A stretch of DNA of 64,000 bases, from NCBI GenBank assembly GCA_946803585.1, contig CAMPEQ010000011.1:434001-498000 (forward strand), read 5' to 3'. A program made the position numbers and the translations under genes. Positions 33,196-42,741 of this stretch are shown piece after piece (the stretch's first letter is position 1; every line of letters starts with the position of its first letter). The notes under the pieces are model-generated. The model was not told where the DNA came from. It searched no databases and was given only the letters and a program-made list of their open reading frames with translations. Source of the stretch: an uncultured Actinomycetes bacterium. GTDB lineage: Bacteria > Actinomycetota > Actinomycetes > S36-B12 > UBA10799.

Positions 33196-34138
33196 CCGAC
33201 GTAGCACCCGGTGGCGGATCGATACCGCCCTCATAGTCGCCGTAAGCACGCGGGTCTTCAATCGGTTCTAGGTGCACCATGATGGTCAAATCTTCCACTC
33301 GGTCGTGCAGGGCTGCCTCGAGCTCTTCTACGCGATCGTGGCCCTCAGCAACAGTCCACTCACCGGGGACCAACATGTGCACGGTCATGAACCGCGCCTT
33401 GCCAGACTCCCTGGTTTGTAGTGCATGAAAAGCCACGCCCTCAGTCGAGTGTGCTTGTAAGACCGTGACGATGTGATCATGTTCGGCAGGGTCTAGTGAG
33501 ACGTCGAGCAGGCTACGGACCGAGCCACGGATCAGTCGGACTCCGATAACCATGATGTTGATCGCCACCGCGATTGCGATGAGCGGATCCAGTACTACCC
33601 ACCCCGTGACGAGCACGAGGAACACCCCAACCACGATCCCAATAGAGGTCCACACATCAGTCAGCAAATGGTGGCCGTCGGCAACCAGGGTTGCTGATCG
33701 ATGGCGGCGCCCAGCCCTCAGCAGCGCAAAGCCCACAGCGCCGTTGATCGCCGTCGCAACCAACGTGATGATCAGACCAAGCCCGAGTTGCTCCAATTCT
33801 TCGGGGTTGAACAGACGCGGAATCGCGGTCGCAAGGATGACTGCTGCGGCACCGAAGATGAGGAAGCCCTCGACCGCCGCCGAGAGATACTCCGCCTTAC
33901 CTCGGCCATAGTGATGGAGCGCATCAGCGGGTTTGGCTGCCGCGCGCAGCGCCATCAGAGCGATGACCGCAGCCGCAAGGTTGACAGTCGACTCGATCGC
34001 ATCCGACAGCAGGCCCACGGAGCCTGTCACGACGTAGGCCCATCCCTTAAGCGCAATGGTGAGTAGCGCAGCACCGATGGATAGGTAGGCGAATCGCAGC
34101 AGGTAGCGCCGACTCGCTACCTGCTTACTGGTCTCCAC
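33188..34138 (-). CDS. Cation diffusion facilitator (CDF) family transporter
   Basis: A 316-residue proton-coupled divalent-cation exporter. The transport site is formed by Ser-Asp in GLLSDAIESTVN (helix 2) and His-Asp in ADGHHLLTDVWTS (helix 5). Six membrane helices are followed by a cytosolic ferredoxin-like domain containing MTVHMLVPGEWTVAEGHD. The metal (zinc, iron, manganese or cobalt) is not certain. The start is GTG 34138. It is convergent with the rhodanese gene, and a metal link between the two is possible but unproven. Confidence 0.9.
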   Translation of the reverse strand: METSKQVASRRYLLRFAYLSIGAALLTIALKGWAYVVTGSVGLLSDAIESTVNLAAAVIALMALRAAAKPADALHHYGRGKAEYLSAAVEGFLIFGAAAVILATAIPRLFNPEELEQLGLGLIITLVATAINGAVGFALLRAGRRHRSATLVADGHHLLTDVWTSIGIVVGVFLVLVTGWVVLDPLIAIAVAINIMVIGVRLIRGSVRSLLDVSLDPAEHDHIVTVLQAHSTEGVAFHALQTRESGKARFMTVHMLVPGEWTVAEGHDRVEELEAALHDRVEDLTIMVHLEPIEDPRAYGDYEGGIDPPPGATSAS

Positions 34139-34257
34139 GTTGACATTCTCGCAAGGCCTGGGAAGCCACAGGTCGCGAACGGTCGAATCCGTGGTGACGG
34201 AGCATTAGTGATCATTCAGTCGCCTCGGGCAGAACCCGCCGGTAGAGTCTGCCTTTG

Positions 34258-35088
34258 ATGACATCGCCCGTCGACGAAGCCGGACCTGCGCGCAAATCGA
34301 GCTCGCCGGTTCATACCGTTTTGATTCACGGCGGGTCTCATGGCGCCTGGTGTTGGTGGCGGGTTCAAACCGAGCTTCGGCACCGCGGTTTGGTGAGTTC
34401 CTCGTTCGACCTCCCTGGGTCCGGAGACGATCGAACACCCCGCGAGGCCATCACAACGGGCGACCTGGTCGATGCCGTGATCGCCCATATCGACGGGCTC
34501 GGGGTTGATCGAGTTCGGATCGTTGGGCACTCGATCGCTGGTTGGCTCTTACCTCCCGTCGCGGCCCGACTGAACGAACGGAATCGGCTCGCGAACAGTG
34601 CCACGAGGCCCTCGAACGGGGCATCGACACCGGCCGCACACATCGAGATCGTCGAACTCGTCTTTGTCGCAGCGGCCACACTGAACCGAGCAGAAAGCGG
34701 GTTTGACGTCACCCCGCAGCAGCGCCGACCCGGTTACTACTTCATTGCCGAGGCTTCAAGTGATAACTCGCTGCTCGGCGACTTCCAGTCCTGTTGGGAT
34801 CGGTTCTTCCAGCATCTCAACGAGCCGAGAGCACGAGCCACCTACGCACTTCTGACTCCGCAAGCATTCGGCCCGTATCTCTCACCAGCCGAGGTCGGTA
34901 TCGAGGAAGTGAGCTGTTCACGGCGCTACATCGCCATGGACGAAGACCGCACATACCCTCTCGATGTCACGCGCGCCTTCGCAGGCAAAGCCGGAGTCGA
35001 GCCGCTCGTTATCCCCGGCGACCACTGCGTCATGTTGTCGGCAGCAGCTGTCCTGGCCGATGCAATCGCTGACGGGGACAGCGAGTAG
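34258..35088 (+). CDS. Alpha/beta hydrolase
   Basis: A 276-residue hydrolase with the oxyanion segment VLIHGGSHGAWCWW (about 21-34) and the nucleophile elbow VGHSIAGW (Ser near 90). The C-terminal PGDHCVMLS carries the catalytic His. The pattern resembles salicylate esterase/hydroxynitrile lyase-like hydrolases (HG-GSHGAWCW and D-x-PGSG). A Ser/Thr-rich insertion (NSATRPSNGASTPAA) lies after the elbow. The start ATG 34258 is preferred over the preceding TTG. It precedes the DMT transporter gene by 34 bp on the same strand. Confidence 0.8.
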   Translation: MTSPVDEAGPARKSSSPVHTVLIHGGSHGAWCWWRVQTELRHRGLVSSSFDLPGSGDDRTPREAITTGDLVDAVIAHIDGLGVDRVRIVGHSIAGWLLPPVAARLNERNRLANSATRPSNGASTPAAHIEIVELVFVAAATLNRAESGFDVTPQQRRPGYYFIAEASSDNSLLGDFQSCWDRFFQHLNEPRARATYALLTPQAFGPYLSPAEVGIEEVSCSRRYIAMDEDRTYPLDVTRAFAGKAGVEPLVIPGDHCVMLSAAAVLADAIADGDSE

Positions 35089-35122
35089 CCAGCGGCGGTG
35101 ATCCACACCGTACTCTCTGCGA

Positions 35123-35959
35123 GTGGAGTCATTGCTGGCGTTAACGTCCAGCGCAATGTGGGGGACAGCCGACTTCCTCGGCGGCGTCGCCTCGAAGCGG
35201 CGCCCACCGCTTGCAGTCGTGGGTTTCTCACAGACCTTCGGACTGCTCGTCATGCTGGTCGTCGCGACGGCCACGATGTCCTGGGGTGCCGATCTCTCCT
35301 ACATCCCGTGGGCTTTCATGGGTTCTGCCTGCGGGATCCTGGGGCTCCTGGCGTTCTACTCCGCGCTGGCCAACGGCGTCATGGGAATCGTCGCCCCCAT
35401 CACTGCATGCGGTGTCGTCGTGCCAGTCGCAGTCGGGATCGCGCGCGGCGATATCCCAAGTCCGCTACAAGCCGGTGGCATTGTCATCGCGATCGTCGGG
35501 ATCGTGCTGGCAACCGGCCCCGAACTGCGCGGAGCCGGAGACTCTCGGTCGGTCCTGTTCGCCGCGATCGCTGGTGTGCTGTTTGGACTCGTCTTCGTGG
35601 CACTCGCTGGCGGCGGCGAATCGAGTTCAATCATGACGGTCACAGCGATGCGCATCATCTCGGTGACGGGGTTAGTCATCGTCGGGCTGATCGCGCGCTC
35701 GACCGGTGGAATCACTCGAATGGACCTTCCAGCAATCGCCGTAGTCGGCGCATTTGATGCCCTGGCCAACGTCGCACTCGGCGTCGCTGCCCAAGGCAAT
35801 AACCTCACGATCACTGCGGTGCTCGGAAGCCTCTACCCGATCGTGACAGCGTTGCTGGCGTGGGCGATCCTGAAGGAACGGATGCGCCGGATCCAATACC
35901 TCGGCGTTGTCGTTGCAATGGCAGGGGTCGTCGCACTGACTGCGGCAAGCAGTGGGTAG
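35123..35959 (+). CDS. DMT-superfamily (EamA) transporter
   Basis: A 278-residue protein with ten predicted membrane helices arranged as two EamA repeats, each ending in a conserved small-residue/proline helix (IVAPITACGVVVPVAVGI and LTITAVLGSLYPIVTALLAWAILKERM). Members export amino acids, metabolites or drugs. The start is GTG 35123. It follows the alpha/beta hydrolase gene closely and may be co-transcribed with it. Confidence 0.87.
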   Translation: MESLLALTSSAMWGTADFLGGVASKRRPPLAVVGFSQTFGLLVMLVVATATMSWGADLSYIPWAFMGSACGILGLLAFYSALANGVMGIVAPITACGVVVPVAVGIARGDIPSPLQAGGIVIAIVGIVLATGPELRGAGDSRSVLFAAIAGVLFGLVFVALAGGGESSSIMTVTAMRIISVTGLVIVGLIARSTGGITRMDLPAIAVVGAFDALANVALGVAAQGNNLTITAVLGSLYPIVTALLAWAILKERMRRIQYLGVVVAMAGVVALTAASSG

Positions 35960-36034
35960 ATCACCGGTCGGGGCTATTCTCGGAGCCCGGCTGCGTGACG
36001 GATGCAAAGCGAACCGATCCCCCTTGGAGGACCT

Positions 36035-37318
36035 GTGACTAACACCCTTCAGCTCATCCGTGAGCGCATCAACAGCAGTCTGTTCATCGTTCCCGCCGCC
36101 TACGTAGTTGCTGGGATATTGCTTGCTCAGCTGATGCTGTGGGTTGATGGAAATGCCACTTCTCCGGCAGCCTTTGCGGCAACGGTTGAAGGCGCACGGG
36201 CGATTCTCACTACGATCGCGGCTGCGACCGTCACCTTCGCGAGTATCGCGTTCTCCGTGAGCCTGCTGCTGATCTCCTCGGCATCGACGCAGTATTCGCC
36301 GCGAGTGGTACACCGGCTCTTCCGAGACCCGTTCAACGTCCGCGTTATGGGAATCGTCGTCGGGACCTTCTCCTACTGTTTGCTCGTACTGCGCTCCGTT
36401 CGCGGACCGCTGGAATCTGGCGGGGACGCCACCATCCCGAGCTATTCGATCACGGTTGCGCTCGCCCTCGGCCTGGTATCGATTCTGGCCCTCGTCGGCT
36501 TCATCAGCCATTCTGCGCACTCCATGGATGTGTCGAAGATCCTCGATGCCGTCACCGACGAATCGATAGCCGCAGTCAAGCGATCATGGTCTGATACTCC
36601 GTCGGGCGCAGGGGATCGATCCGCGCCGGAGCATTCCGCGGATGCCTTGGCCATCGACTTTGACAAGCACGGCTGGATTGAATACATCGACCACGAGAAG
36701 CTACTGAAGGTTCTGCCCCCAGGTACAACGCTGCTACTCGATACGGTCGCGGGTCGATATGCGATACCGGGAACAGCGATTGGCTGGGTATGGCCCAAAC
36801 CAAACGATGCACAGTGGGTGCAGACCAAGATCCGAGCTGCTGTCCAGATCGGTGAGACCCGCACAATGCAGCAAGACGCTGCCTTCGGGATTCGCCAGCT
36901 ATCCGACGTCGCGCTCCGGGCACTATCGCCGAGTACCAACGATCCGACGACCGCACGGGACTCGATCTTGCACATGGCTGCGGTGCTCAGCGTGATGTTC
37001 CAGCGGGTCCCGCCCCCGCGGCAAATCACCGGGACTGAAGAGCGAGTGATCTGGAGCCCACACGAGCCCGACTACCCGCAGGTGATCGAGTTGGCATTCG
37101 ACGAGGTCCGGATCGCAGGGCAAGCGCAGCCGGTCTTCTCCGCCCAGCTACTGGTGATCCTGCACGACCTCGATCAGGTTGCCTCGGCCACTCGACCCAG
37201 CGCCCAACCCGCGATTAAGCGGCAGGCGCACCTACTCGTCGAGGCGTTCGGGCCCGGCAGGCCACCAAGTGAGGACAACGAGAACGTGCGAGAGACCTAC
37301 GCCCGCTACTTCCAGTAA
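36035..37318 (+). CDS. DUF2254 membrane protein
   Basis: A 427-residue protein with four N-terminal helices (residues ~14-165, including FIVPAAYVVAGILLAQLMLWV and ITVALALGLVSILALVGFISHSAHSM). A large cytosolic domain follows, with the family motif DVALRALSPSTNDPTTA. DUF2254 proteins are common in bacteria, and their function is unknown. GTG 36035 is preferred because GGAGG sits four bases upstream; an ATG at 36002 opens a slightly longer frame. Confidence 0.85.
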   Translation: MTNTLQLIRERINSSLFIVPAAYVVAGILLAQLMLWVDGNATSPAAFAATVEGARAILTTIAAATVTFASIAFSVSLLLISSASTQYSPRVVHRLFRDPFNVRVMGIVVGTFSYCLLVLRSVRGPLESGGDATIPSYSITVALALGLVSILALVGFISHSAHSMDVSKILDAVTDESIAAVKRSWSDTPSGAGDRSAPEHSADALAIDFDKHGWIEYIDHEKLLKVLPPGTTLLLDTVAGRYAIPGTAIGWVWPKPNDAQWVQTKIRAAVQIGETRTMQQDAAFGIRQLSDVALRALSPSTNDPTTARDSILHMAAVLSVMFQRVPPPRQITGTEERVIWSPHEPDYPQVIELAFDEVRIAGQAQPVFSAQLLVILHDLDQVASATRPSAQPAIKRQAHLLVEAFGPGRPPSEDNENVRETYARYFQ

Positions 37319-37330
37319 CCCCATCCCGGC

Positions 37331-37538
37331 CGCGCAGCTCCTCCCAAATCCCACACGACACAAACAAAAAGCCCCGTGCCCGGGCCGGTGGCCCGAACAC
37401 GAGGATTTGGCGGAGGCGGAGGGAGCCGTCGCGATACTGCGCTACGCGCAGCTCCTCCCAAATCCCACACGACACAAACAAAAATCCTCGTGCCCGGGCC
37501 GGTGGCCCGAACACGAGGATTTGGCGGAGGCGGAGGGA
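37331..37538. repeat. Tandem duplication of the tRNA-Ser 3' end plus terminator
   Basis: Two 94-bp copies, 37331-37424 and 37445-37538, differ at two positions and are separated by 20 bp. Each contains the last 16 nt of the tRNA gene (including CCA), the terminator hairpin and about 35 bp beyond it. The copy next to the tRNA is the functional one. In the outer copy the two changes weaken the hairpin stem. The arrangement looks like the scar of an integration and excision at the tRNA, or a simple slippage duplication. Confidence 0.9.
37478..37521 (-). terminator. Intrinsic terminator of tRNA-Ser(GCT)
   Basis: On the minus strand AATCCTCGTG and CACGAGGATT form a perfect 10-bp stem (37521-37512 with 37492-37483), with a GC-rich inner stem and then a TTTGTTTG tail. 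It begins directly after the tRNA CCA. The duplicate at 37364-37407 has two changes in one arm and is weaker. Confidence 0.9.
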
Positions 37539-37615
37539 TTTGAACCCTCGAGGGGCTTTGAAACCCCAACCCGCTTAGCAGGCGGGCGCCATCGACCGGA
37601 CTAGGCGACGCCTCC
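37522..37615 (-). tRNA. tRNA-Ser (anticodon GCT)
   Basis: A class II tRNA of 94 nt including encoded CCA. The acceptor is GGAGGCG/CGCCTCC. The anticodon stem CCCGC/GCGGG carries loop CTGCTAA (anticodon GCT, reading AGC/AGU). A long variable arm and T-loop TTCAAAT follow. Its 3' end is duplicated downstream together with the terminator. Confidence 0.96.
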
Positions 37616-37656
37616 AACTTGGCAAACTTTATCGCGTCTACCAAACGACAGTGATA

Positions 37657-39120
37657 CTAGCTCGCATCCTGCCGTTCTACATCGTTCAATTTCGAGTGCT
37701 TAATACCGTAAGTGAAGTAGATCGTGATTCCAATTGTCATCCAGATCGCGAACGTAATCCACGTCGATGCTCGCAGGCTCAGGAGTAGTCCACCGCAGAA
37801 CAGAACACCCAGAATCGGCGTGATCGGGAAGAACGGAGTCTTGAACCCACGCGGTAAATCCGGCTTGGTTCGGCGCAGAATGATCACACCGATATTGACC
37901 AGAATGAATGCAAACAGCGTTCCGATACTTGTCGCCTCCGCAAGCGCCGCCAACGGTATGAAGCCAGCGAGCACAACGATGATGGCGGTGACGATCAACG
38001 TATTTGGAACCGGTGTTTGCGTCCGCTTGTTCACCCTCGTGAAGATGCTCGGCAACAGCCCATCGCGGCCCATCGCGAACAAGATACGAGTCTGGCCGTA
38101 CATGACCGCCAGCACAACGCTAAAGATCGAGATGACGGCACCGACCGAGAGCACCGCCGATGGCCAAGTATCGCCAGTGATCTCTTCCAGAATCTGGGCA
38201 AGTACAGCCTCGCCGCCAGAGCCCTCGAATGATTCCCACGGCTTCGCCGCGACGGCAGCCAGCGCAACCATCACGTACAGCAGGGTCACGATGATGAGCG
38301 AGGCGATGATCGCGCGTGGCAGGTCCTTCTTCGGATTCTTCGCTTCTTCACCTGCAGTCGCGGCGGTATCGAACCCGATGAAGGAGAAGAACACTTGTGA
38401 GGCGGCGAGTGTTATTCCGGCAAAGCCAAGCGGAATGAATGGTGTCAAGTTGCCGGCATTGAACGCGGTAAAGGCGATCGCGCAGAAGAACAGCAGGATG
38501 ACGATCTTGACGAAGACCAGGATCGTGTTGACCGTCGCCGACTCGCTGGCTCCTCGCAACAACAGGAAGCAGGCCATCAACACAACCACAATGGCCGGAA
38601 CGTTGACGATCGCGCCTTCACCAGGAGGTGCAGTGAACTGCTCGGGGAGGGTGACACCAAACAGGCTAAAGATCTCATTGATGTACTGGCCCCAGCCGAC
38701 CGCGACGGCGGCGACCGAGACCCCGTACTCGAGCATCAGACACCAGCCGCAGACCCAGGCAACTCCCTCTCCCATGGTCGCGTACGTATAGGAATAGGAC
38801 GATCCAGAGATCGGCAGCGTACTGGCCATCTCCGCGTAGGATAGGGCGGAGAAAGTACAGGTGATTCCCGCAAGAACGAACGAGAGAATGACTGCCGGTC
38901 CGGCCTCAGGAACGGCAACACCGAGGATGACAAAGATTCCGGTACCAACGATGGAGCCGACCGAGAACATCGTCAGATTGACGACACCCATCGAGCGCTT
39001 AAGGCCATCAGATCCATCGCCGGTCTCGGCCAGGATCACGTCGACTGATTTGGTGCGGGTCAGCTTTTCTCTGAGTGACTGGTTCCCAGACGGATTGGGG
39101 GGTGCCTGCGTGCCGCCCAT
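37657..39120 (-). CDS. APC-family amino acid permease (cationic amino acid type)
   Basis: A 487-residue transporter with 12 predicted helices. The N-terminal unwound helix carries VGSIVGTGIFVILG, the substrate-carboxylate binding G-[ST]-G-I-F motif. SYAEMASTLPISGSSYSYTYATMGEG and the C-terminal half resemble CAT-type permeases. The substrate is probably a basic or polyamine-like amino acid. ATG 39120 is chosen, with AAGGGAAG upstream, instead of an open frame from 39189. It is divergent from a two-domain universal stress protein gene, a pairing often seen for this transporter type. Confidence 0.9.
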   Translation of the reverse strand: MGGTQAPPNPSGNQSLREKLTRTKSVDVILAETGDGSDGLKRSMGVVNLTMFSVGSIVGTGIFVILGVAVPEAGPAVILSFVLAGITCTFSALSYAEMASTLPISGSSYSYTYATMGEGVAWVCGWCLMLEYGVSVAAVAVGWGQYINEIFSLFGVTLPEQFTAPPGEGAIVNVPAIVVVLMACFLLLRGASESATVNTILVFVKIVILLFFCAIAFTAFNAGNLTPFIPLGFAGITLAASQVFFSFIGFDTAATAGEEAKNPKKDLPRAIIASLIIVTLLYVMVALAAVAAKPWESFEGSGGEAVLAQILEEITGDTWPSAVLSVGAVISIFSVVLAVMYGQTRILFAMGRDGLLPSIFTRVNKRTQTPVPNTLIVTAIIVVLAGFIPLAALAEATSIGTLFAFILVNIGVIILRRTKPDLPRGFKTPFFPITPILGVLFCGGLLLSLRASTWITFAIWMTIGITIYFTYGIKHSKLNDVERQDAS

Positions 39121-39366
39121 AGTCAAACTTCCCTTCCGAATCCTGTGCCAACACCACATCGGCCAAGAACGATGCCCAAATTTCCGCACAAGCGGATCGA
39201 TTCAGCGATCACGCTAACCATGTTCACTCGCGAACGCGCGCCTAGAACGGACTCGTAACACGATGGAAATCGAAACACCGCATTTCGGGCGCAAAGATCA
39301 CGGACAGTAGGCGAGACAGGGCAACTGAGCGCGCAAACCCTGGAGTGGCTCAACGACAATAGCCAG

Positions 39367-40284
39367 GTGGAGATCATCGTTGGAGTGAACCAAGACGCAT
39401 CCAGTGGCGACGCATTGGCGCTCGGTAGGGCGCTTGCTGACACGATGGGAGCCGACCTCGTTGTGGTCAACGTCTACCCCAAGACGTGGGACTTCGTCGG
39501 TCCGGCGCACGTAGACGCCGAGTGGCAACAGTTCCTCCGCGAGGAATCCCACGAGACCCTCGTTTGGGCACAACAGGAACTGTCAGACCGCGAGGGTGTC
39601 ACGTACGCGACTCACCCCAACCGCTCGAGCGGAGTCGGCCTTCGCGAGGTCGCAGTAGAACGAGACGCCCAAATGGTCATTATTGGGTCCGCCCCCGGCG
39701 GCAGCAACGGCAGAATCCACGGGGGGAGCACCAGCGATCAGCTCTTCCACGGTTCGTCAGTTCCGGTCGTTGTGGCTCCGCAGGGCTACGCGAAGTGGGC
39801 GCCAGCGAAAATCAACCGGGCCGTTGTCGCCTACCAATCAACCCGGCAATCCGAACACTGCATCGATGTTGCGGTCAGGGCACTCGAGCGGGCCAAACTC
39901 GACCCTGCGACAAACATGCTCGTGTTCAGCATCGTCCAGCGAGTGACACGGATCTATGGTTCGCGGCTTGGTCGGCACGCCGAGGATCAAGTGTTGAATG
40001 CCCTCCGCGAACAAACCCAAGAAGCCCTCGACGAGGCGATCGCGCGGGTGGCCGACGATGCCGGCAACGCTGTCGTTGTGCCTACAGAGATCCTCGAAGG
40101 CGACAACGTCATGAAGGCACTCGGGCGATACGACTGGGACGACGCCGACCTGATGATTACCGGTTCCGCAGGCGGCGGGCCGGTGCGGCGGGTGTTCCTC
40201 GGCGACATGACCTACAAACTGCTGCGAGGTTCGACAATTCCCGTCGCGGTTCTCCCGCGGTCCTCGGCACCGTCAGATTCGTAG
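39367..40284 (+). CDS. Tandem-domain universal stress protein
   Basis: A 305-residue protein with two UspA domains (about 1-140 and 152-298). The first has IIVGVNQDASSG at its start and IIGSAPGGSNGRIHGGSTSDQLFHGSSVPVVV, the G-x2-G-x9-G-(S/T) ATP-binding pattern. The second has ITGSAGGGPVRRVFLGDMTYKLLRGSTIPVAVLP. It may bind ATP and modulate stress or the neighbouring APC transporter. GTG 39367 is the likely start. Confidence 0.88.
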   Translation: MEIIVGVNQDASSGDALALGRALADTMGADLVVVNVYPKTWDFVGPAHVDAEWQQFLREESHETLVWAQQELSDREGVTYATHPNRSSGVGLREVAVERDAQMVIIGSAPGGSNGRIHGGSTSDQLFHGSSVPVVVAPQGYAKWAPAKINRAVVAYQSTRQSEHCIDVAVRALERAKLDPATNMLVFSIVQRVTRIYGSRLGRHAEDQVLNALREQTQEALDEAIARVADDAGNAVVVPTEILEGDNVMKALGRYDWDDADLMITGSAGGGPVRRVFLGDMTYKLLRGSTIPVAVLPRSSAPSDS

Positions 40285-40323
40285 TTGGAGCGGTTACGCC
40301 AGGCGACGCAATAGGATCATCAG

Positions 40324-40848
40324 ATGATGGTCGAGCGCTCGCACGTTCAGTTCCGGGCGATATGGAACAACGTCAGCGATGGAGTTGCTCGCGATGCCGC
40401 CGATTACTGGACGCAGCAGCGTCTCCTGCCTCAAGGAGTCGATCCGACAGATCGAGTGAGTCAACTCATCGCGGCCGCATACGAGGGCGATCGGTTGGTC
40501 GCGGTTGCGACCGGAGAGGTTGCGAACCTCCCCCATCTCCGGCGCGAATTCGTATTCATTCGGGTCTCGGTGCACCCTGAGGCCAGGCGTCATCGCATTG
40601 CCTACGAGATGTCGGAGTACGCCGTTCGAGTCCTCGAAGAGTGGGCTCAAGGGGACGAGCAGAACCATATTGCCGGTGCCGCACTCGTGATTGAATCCGC
40701 CGCACTACGCGAGGCATCCGCCTACCCGGAGTGGCCCATCGGATTCCGCGCACCCGCCGATACGGCCGGTGGTTGGCACCTGGTGGGTTACAACAAGACT
40801 GGTCAACAGGTTCGAGTGGCGTGGTTCAACCACACCCGTGTCCGGTAG
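40324..40848 (+). CDS. GNAT-like acetyltransferase, divergent
   Basis: A 174-residue protein. The segment REFVFIRVSVHPEARRHRIAYEMSEYAVRVLEEWA has the beta4-loop-alpha3 shape of GNAT motif A, with R-R-H-R-I replacing the usual Q/R-x-x-G-x-G/A. The lack of the second glycine and the overall divergence make catalytic activity uncertain. There are no membrane segments. It is co-directional with the universal stress protein gene, 39 bp downstream. Confidence 0.55.
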   Translation: MMVERSHVQFRAIWNNVSDGVARDAADYWTQQRLLPQGVDPTDRVSQLIAAAYEGDRLVAVATGEVANLPHLRREFVFIRVSVHPEARRHRIAYEMSEYAVRVLEEWAQGDEQNHIAGAALVIESAALREASAYPEWPIGFRAPADTAGGWHLVGYNKTGQQVRVAWFNHTRVR

Positions 40849-40922
40849 CGCGGGCCCTAGAAAGCTCCCTAAGGTCTCGGATGAAAGCGCGATATGCGAC
40901 GCGATCATGAGAAGTTATCGTC

Positions 40923-42671
40923 ATGCACTCCTCGAACAAGGTCAGGGCATGCACCTACCCCGCGGCAGCGTCCCTACTGGCCGGGGTCTTCGCGATTGGT
41001 TTGCCCTCCTCACCCGCAACCGCTGAGACTGCAGCCTCCTTCGCAACTGCCCTCGACATCCCCATCAGCGCAACCGTCCGCGACATCGCCTTGGGCGACA
41101 TCAACGGCGACGGCGACCTCGACCTCGTGACGGCAAACGACCAGCAGTCGAACGTCCAGCAGACATCAATCGGAGTCGCGCTCGGCGACGGCGACGGGAA
41201 CTTTGGGACTCCGGCGGACTACGCGACCACCGAGTTAACGATGTCCGTGGCCGTGGGAGATCTGGATGGCGACGGTCGGACCGACATAGTTGCTACTACC
41301 GACACCAAAGTCGCGGTGTGGCTGACCCAACCGAATGGGCAACCAGGACCCGTCAACGAGATCACCGTTGGCGCCTTCAACGACGGACTCGCGGTGGGTG
41401 ATGTTGACGGGGACGGGTTCCTCGACATCGCGGTGGGCGCGAAGTACGGCAGCCTCTACTCCCCCGAGTACGAAGTGTTGGTTCTTTCGAACGACGGAAC
41501 CGGCGACTTCGGATCTCCGTCGAAGCTCAGCGTTCCGACATCTTCCGACGATCTTGCACTGAGCGATCTAGACAGCGACGGCAACCTCGACATCGTCGCT
41601 ACCGGATCGGATTCGGGCAGTTTCGCGGTCTCGACCCGACTCGGCAACGGATCGGGAAGCTTCGCGCCAGCCCAGACAAGTGCCACAGACTCAGCTACCC
41701 GACCCCACGGCCTGGCGACCGGGGACCTCAACGGGGATGAGTTCGCTGATCTGGTCGTCGGTTCCAACTTCGAGGAGTCGCCGAAGCTGAGCGTCATGTT
41801 GAGCAACGGGAATGGCACGTTTGCCACGGCCGTGCCCCTCACGGCCGGAGACCTTCCCGAGTCGGTAGCGCTCGGCGATATCAACGGGGATGGGTACCTC
41901 GACATCCTTGCTGCGGATCGATTCGGCGGCGAGGTTGAGACCCTGCTGGGAACCGGTGTGGGTACCTTTGGCGCCCCGGTTGGATTTGCGACTTCTCCGA
42001 ATCCAAACACAATCGCGCTCGGCGATCTCAATAACGACGGTCGTCTCGATATCGCCACCGGCGATCGAACAATCGAGCAAGCCAACTCACTACTCAATAC
42101 CTCCGGCTACACGCCTACGGTCACGGTGAAGCCGAAGAAGGGCCCGACCACGGGTGGAACTGCCGTCACGATCACAGGAACCAACCTCAGCGGCGCAACC
42201 AGCGTCGAGTTTGGTGGCCGTTCCGCGAGGGCGATCAATGTCGTATCGGATACTGAGATCACAGCCAAGACCCCCTCCGGCTCGGCTGGGCTCGCTTCTG
42301 TCTCGGTGGTTACACCCGATGTGACGGTGACAACCTCGAGTGCGTTTCGCTACCGCATCCCGCAGACGTTGAAGGCGTCGTCGCTGCCAAAGAAGCTCAA
42401 GCCGGTGGGCAAGACCGTACTCAACAAGGCCCGAGCCAAGACCAAACAGGGAAGACCGCTGACGGCCAACGTCACTACACGCTCGCGTGTGCTGGAGAAG
42501 CGTGGCGATATCTGGTGCCTCCAGGAGAAGGACGGTCGCAAGCGGAAGGTATCGGTCGTTCTTAGCGGTCAGTGCAAGTTGAAAGTGCTGGTCACTTACA
42601 CCGCAAAGGGCTCCAAGAAGTATGAGCCCTTGACCTACACCAAGAAGTACAAAACCAAGCGCGTTGTTTGA
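40923..42671 (+). CDS. Secreted FG-GAP/VCBS repeat protein with IPT domain
   Basis: A 582-residue exported protein with a signal peptide ending SPATA. It has seven calcium-binding D-x-(N/D)-x-D-G repeats of the FG-GAP/VCBS type between residues 57 and 390 (DINGDGDLD, DLDGDGRTD, DVDGDGFLD, DLDSDGNLD, DLNGDEFAD, DINGDGYLD, DLNNDGRLD), which form a beta-propeller. An IPT/TIG domain follows at about 398-478 (KKGPTTGGTAVTITGTNLSGA). The last 95 residues form a Lys-rich module with two cysteines. It is likely a surface adhesin or carbohydrate-binding protein. Confidence 0.85.
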   Translation: MHSSNKVRACTYPAAASLLAGVFAIGLPSSPATAETAASFATALDIPISATVRDIALGDINGDGDLDLVTANDQQSNVQQTSIGVALGDGDGNFGTPADYATTELTMSVAVGDLDGDGRTDIVATTDTKVAVWLTQPNGQPGPVNEITVGAFNDGLAVGDVDGDGFLDIAVGAKYGSLYSPEYEVLVLSNDGTGDFGSPSKLSVPTSSDDLALSDLDSDGNLDIVATGSDSGSFAVSTRLGNGSGSFAPAQTSATDSATRPHGLATGDLNGDEFADLVVGSNFEESPKLSVMLSNGNGTFATAVPLTAGDLPESVALGDINGDGYLDILAADRFGGEVETLLGTGVGTFGAPVGFATSPNPNTIALGDLNNDGRLDIATGDRTIEQANSLLNTSGYTPTVTVKPKKGPTTGGTAVTITGTNLSGATSVEFGGRSARAINVVSDTEITAKTPSGSAGLASVSVVTPDVTVTTSSAFRYRIPQTLKASSLPKKLKPVGKTVLNKARAKTKQGRPLTANVTTRSRVLEKRGDIWCLQEKDGRKRKVSVVLSGQCKLKVLVTYTAKGSKKYEPLTYTKKYKTKRVV

Positions 42672-42741
42672 GTGATCGAGCCGCCCCGACGGTCGAGCTA
42701 GGTCGGCAAGTACCGACCCGGCTCAACCGGCTGGTCAACGC

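Noticed and set aside
35672-36520. Long minus-strand frame across the DMT and DUF2254 genes
   Set aside because: It covers the coding sequence of two well-supported plus-strand genes and encodes an Arg/Asp-rich product typical of antisense frames.
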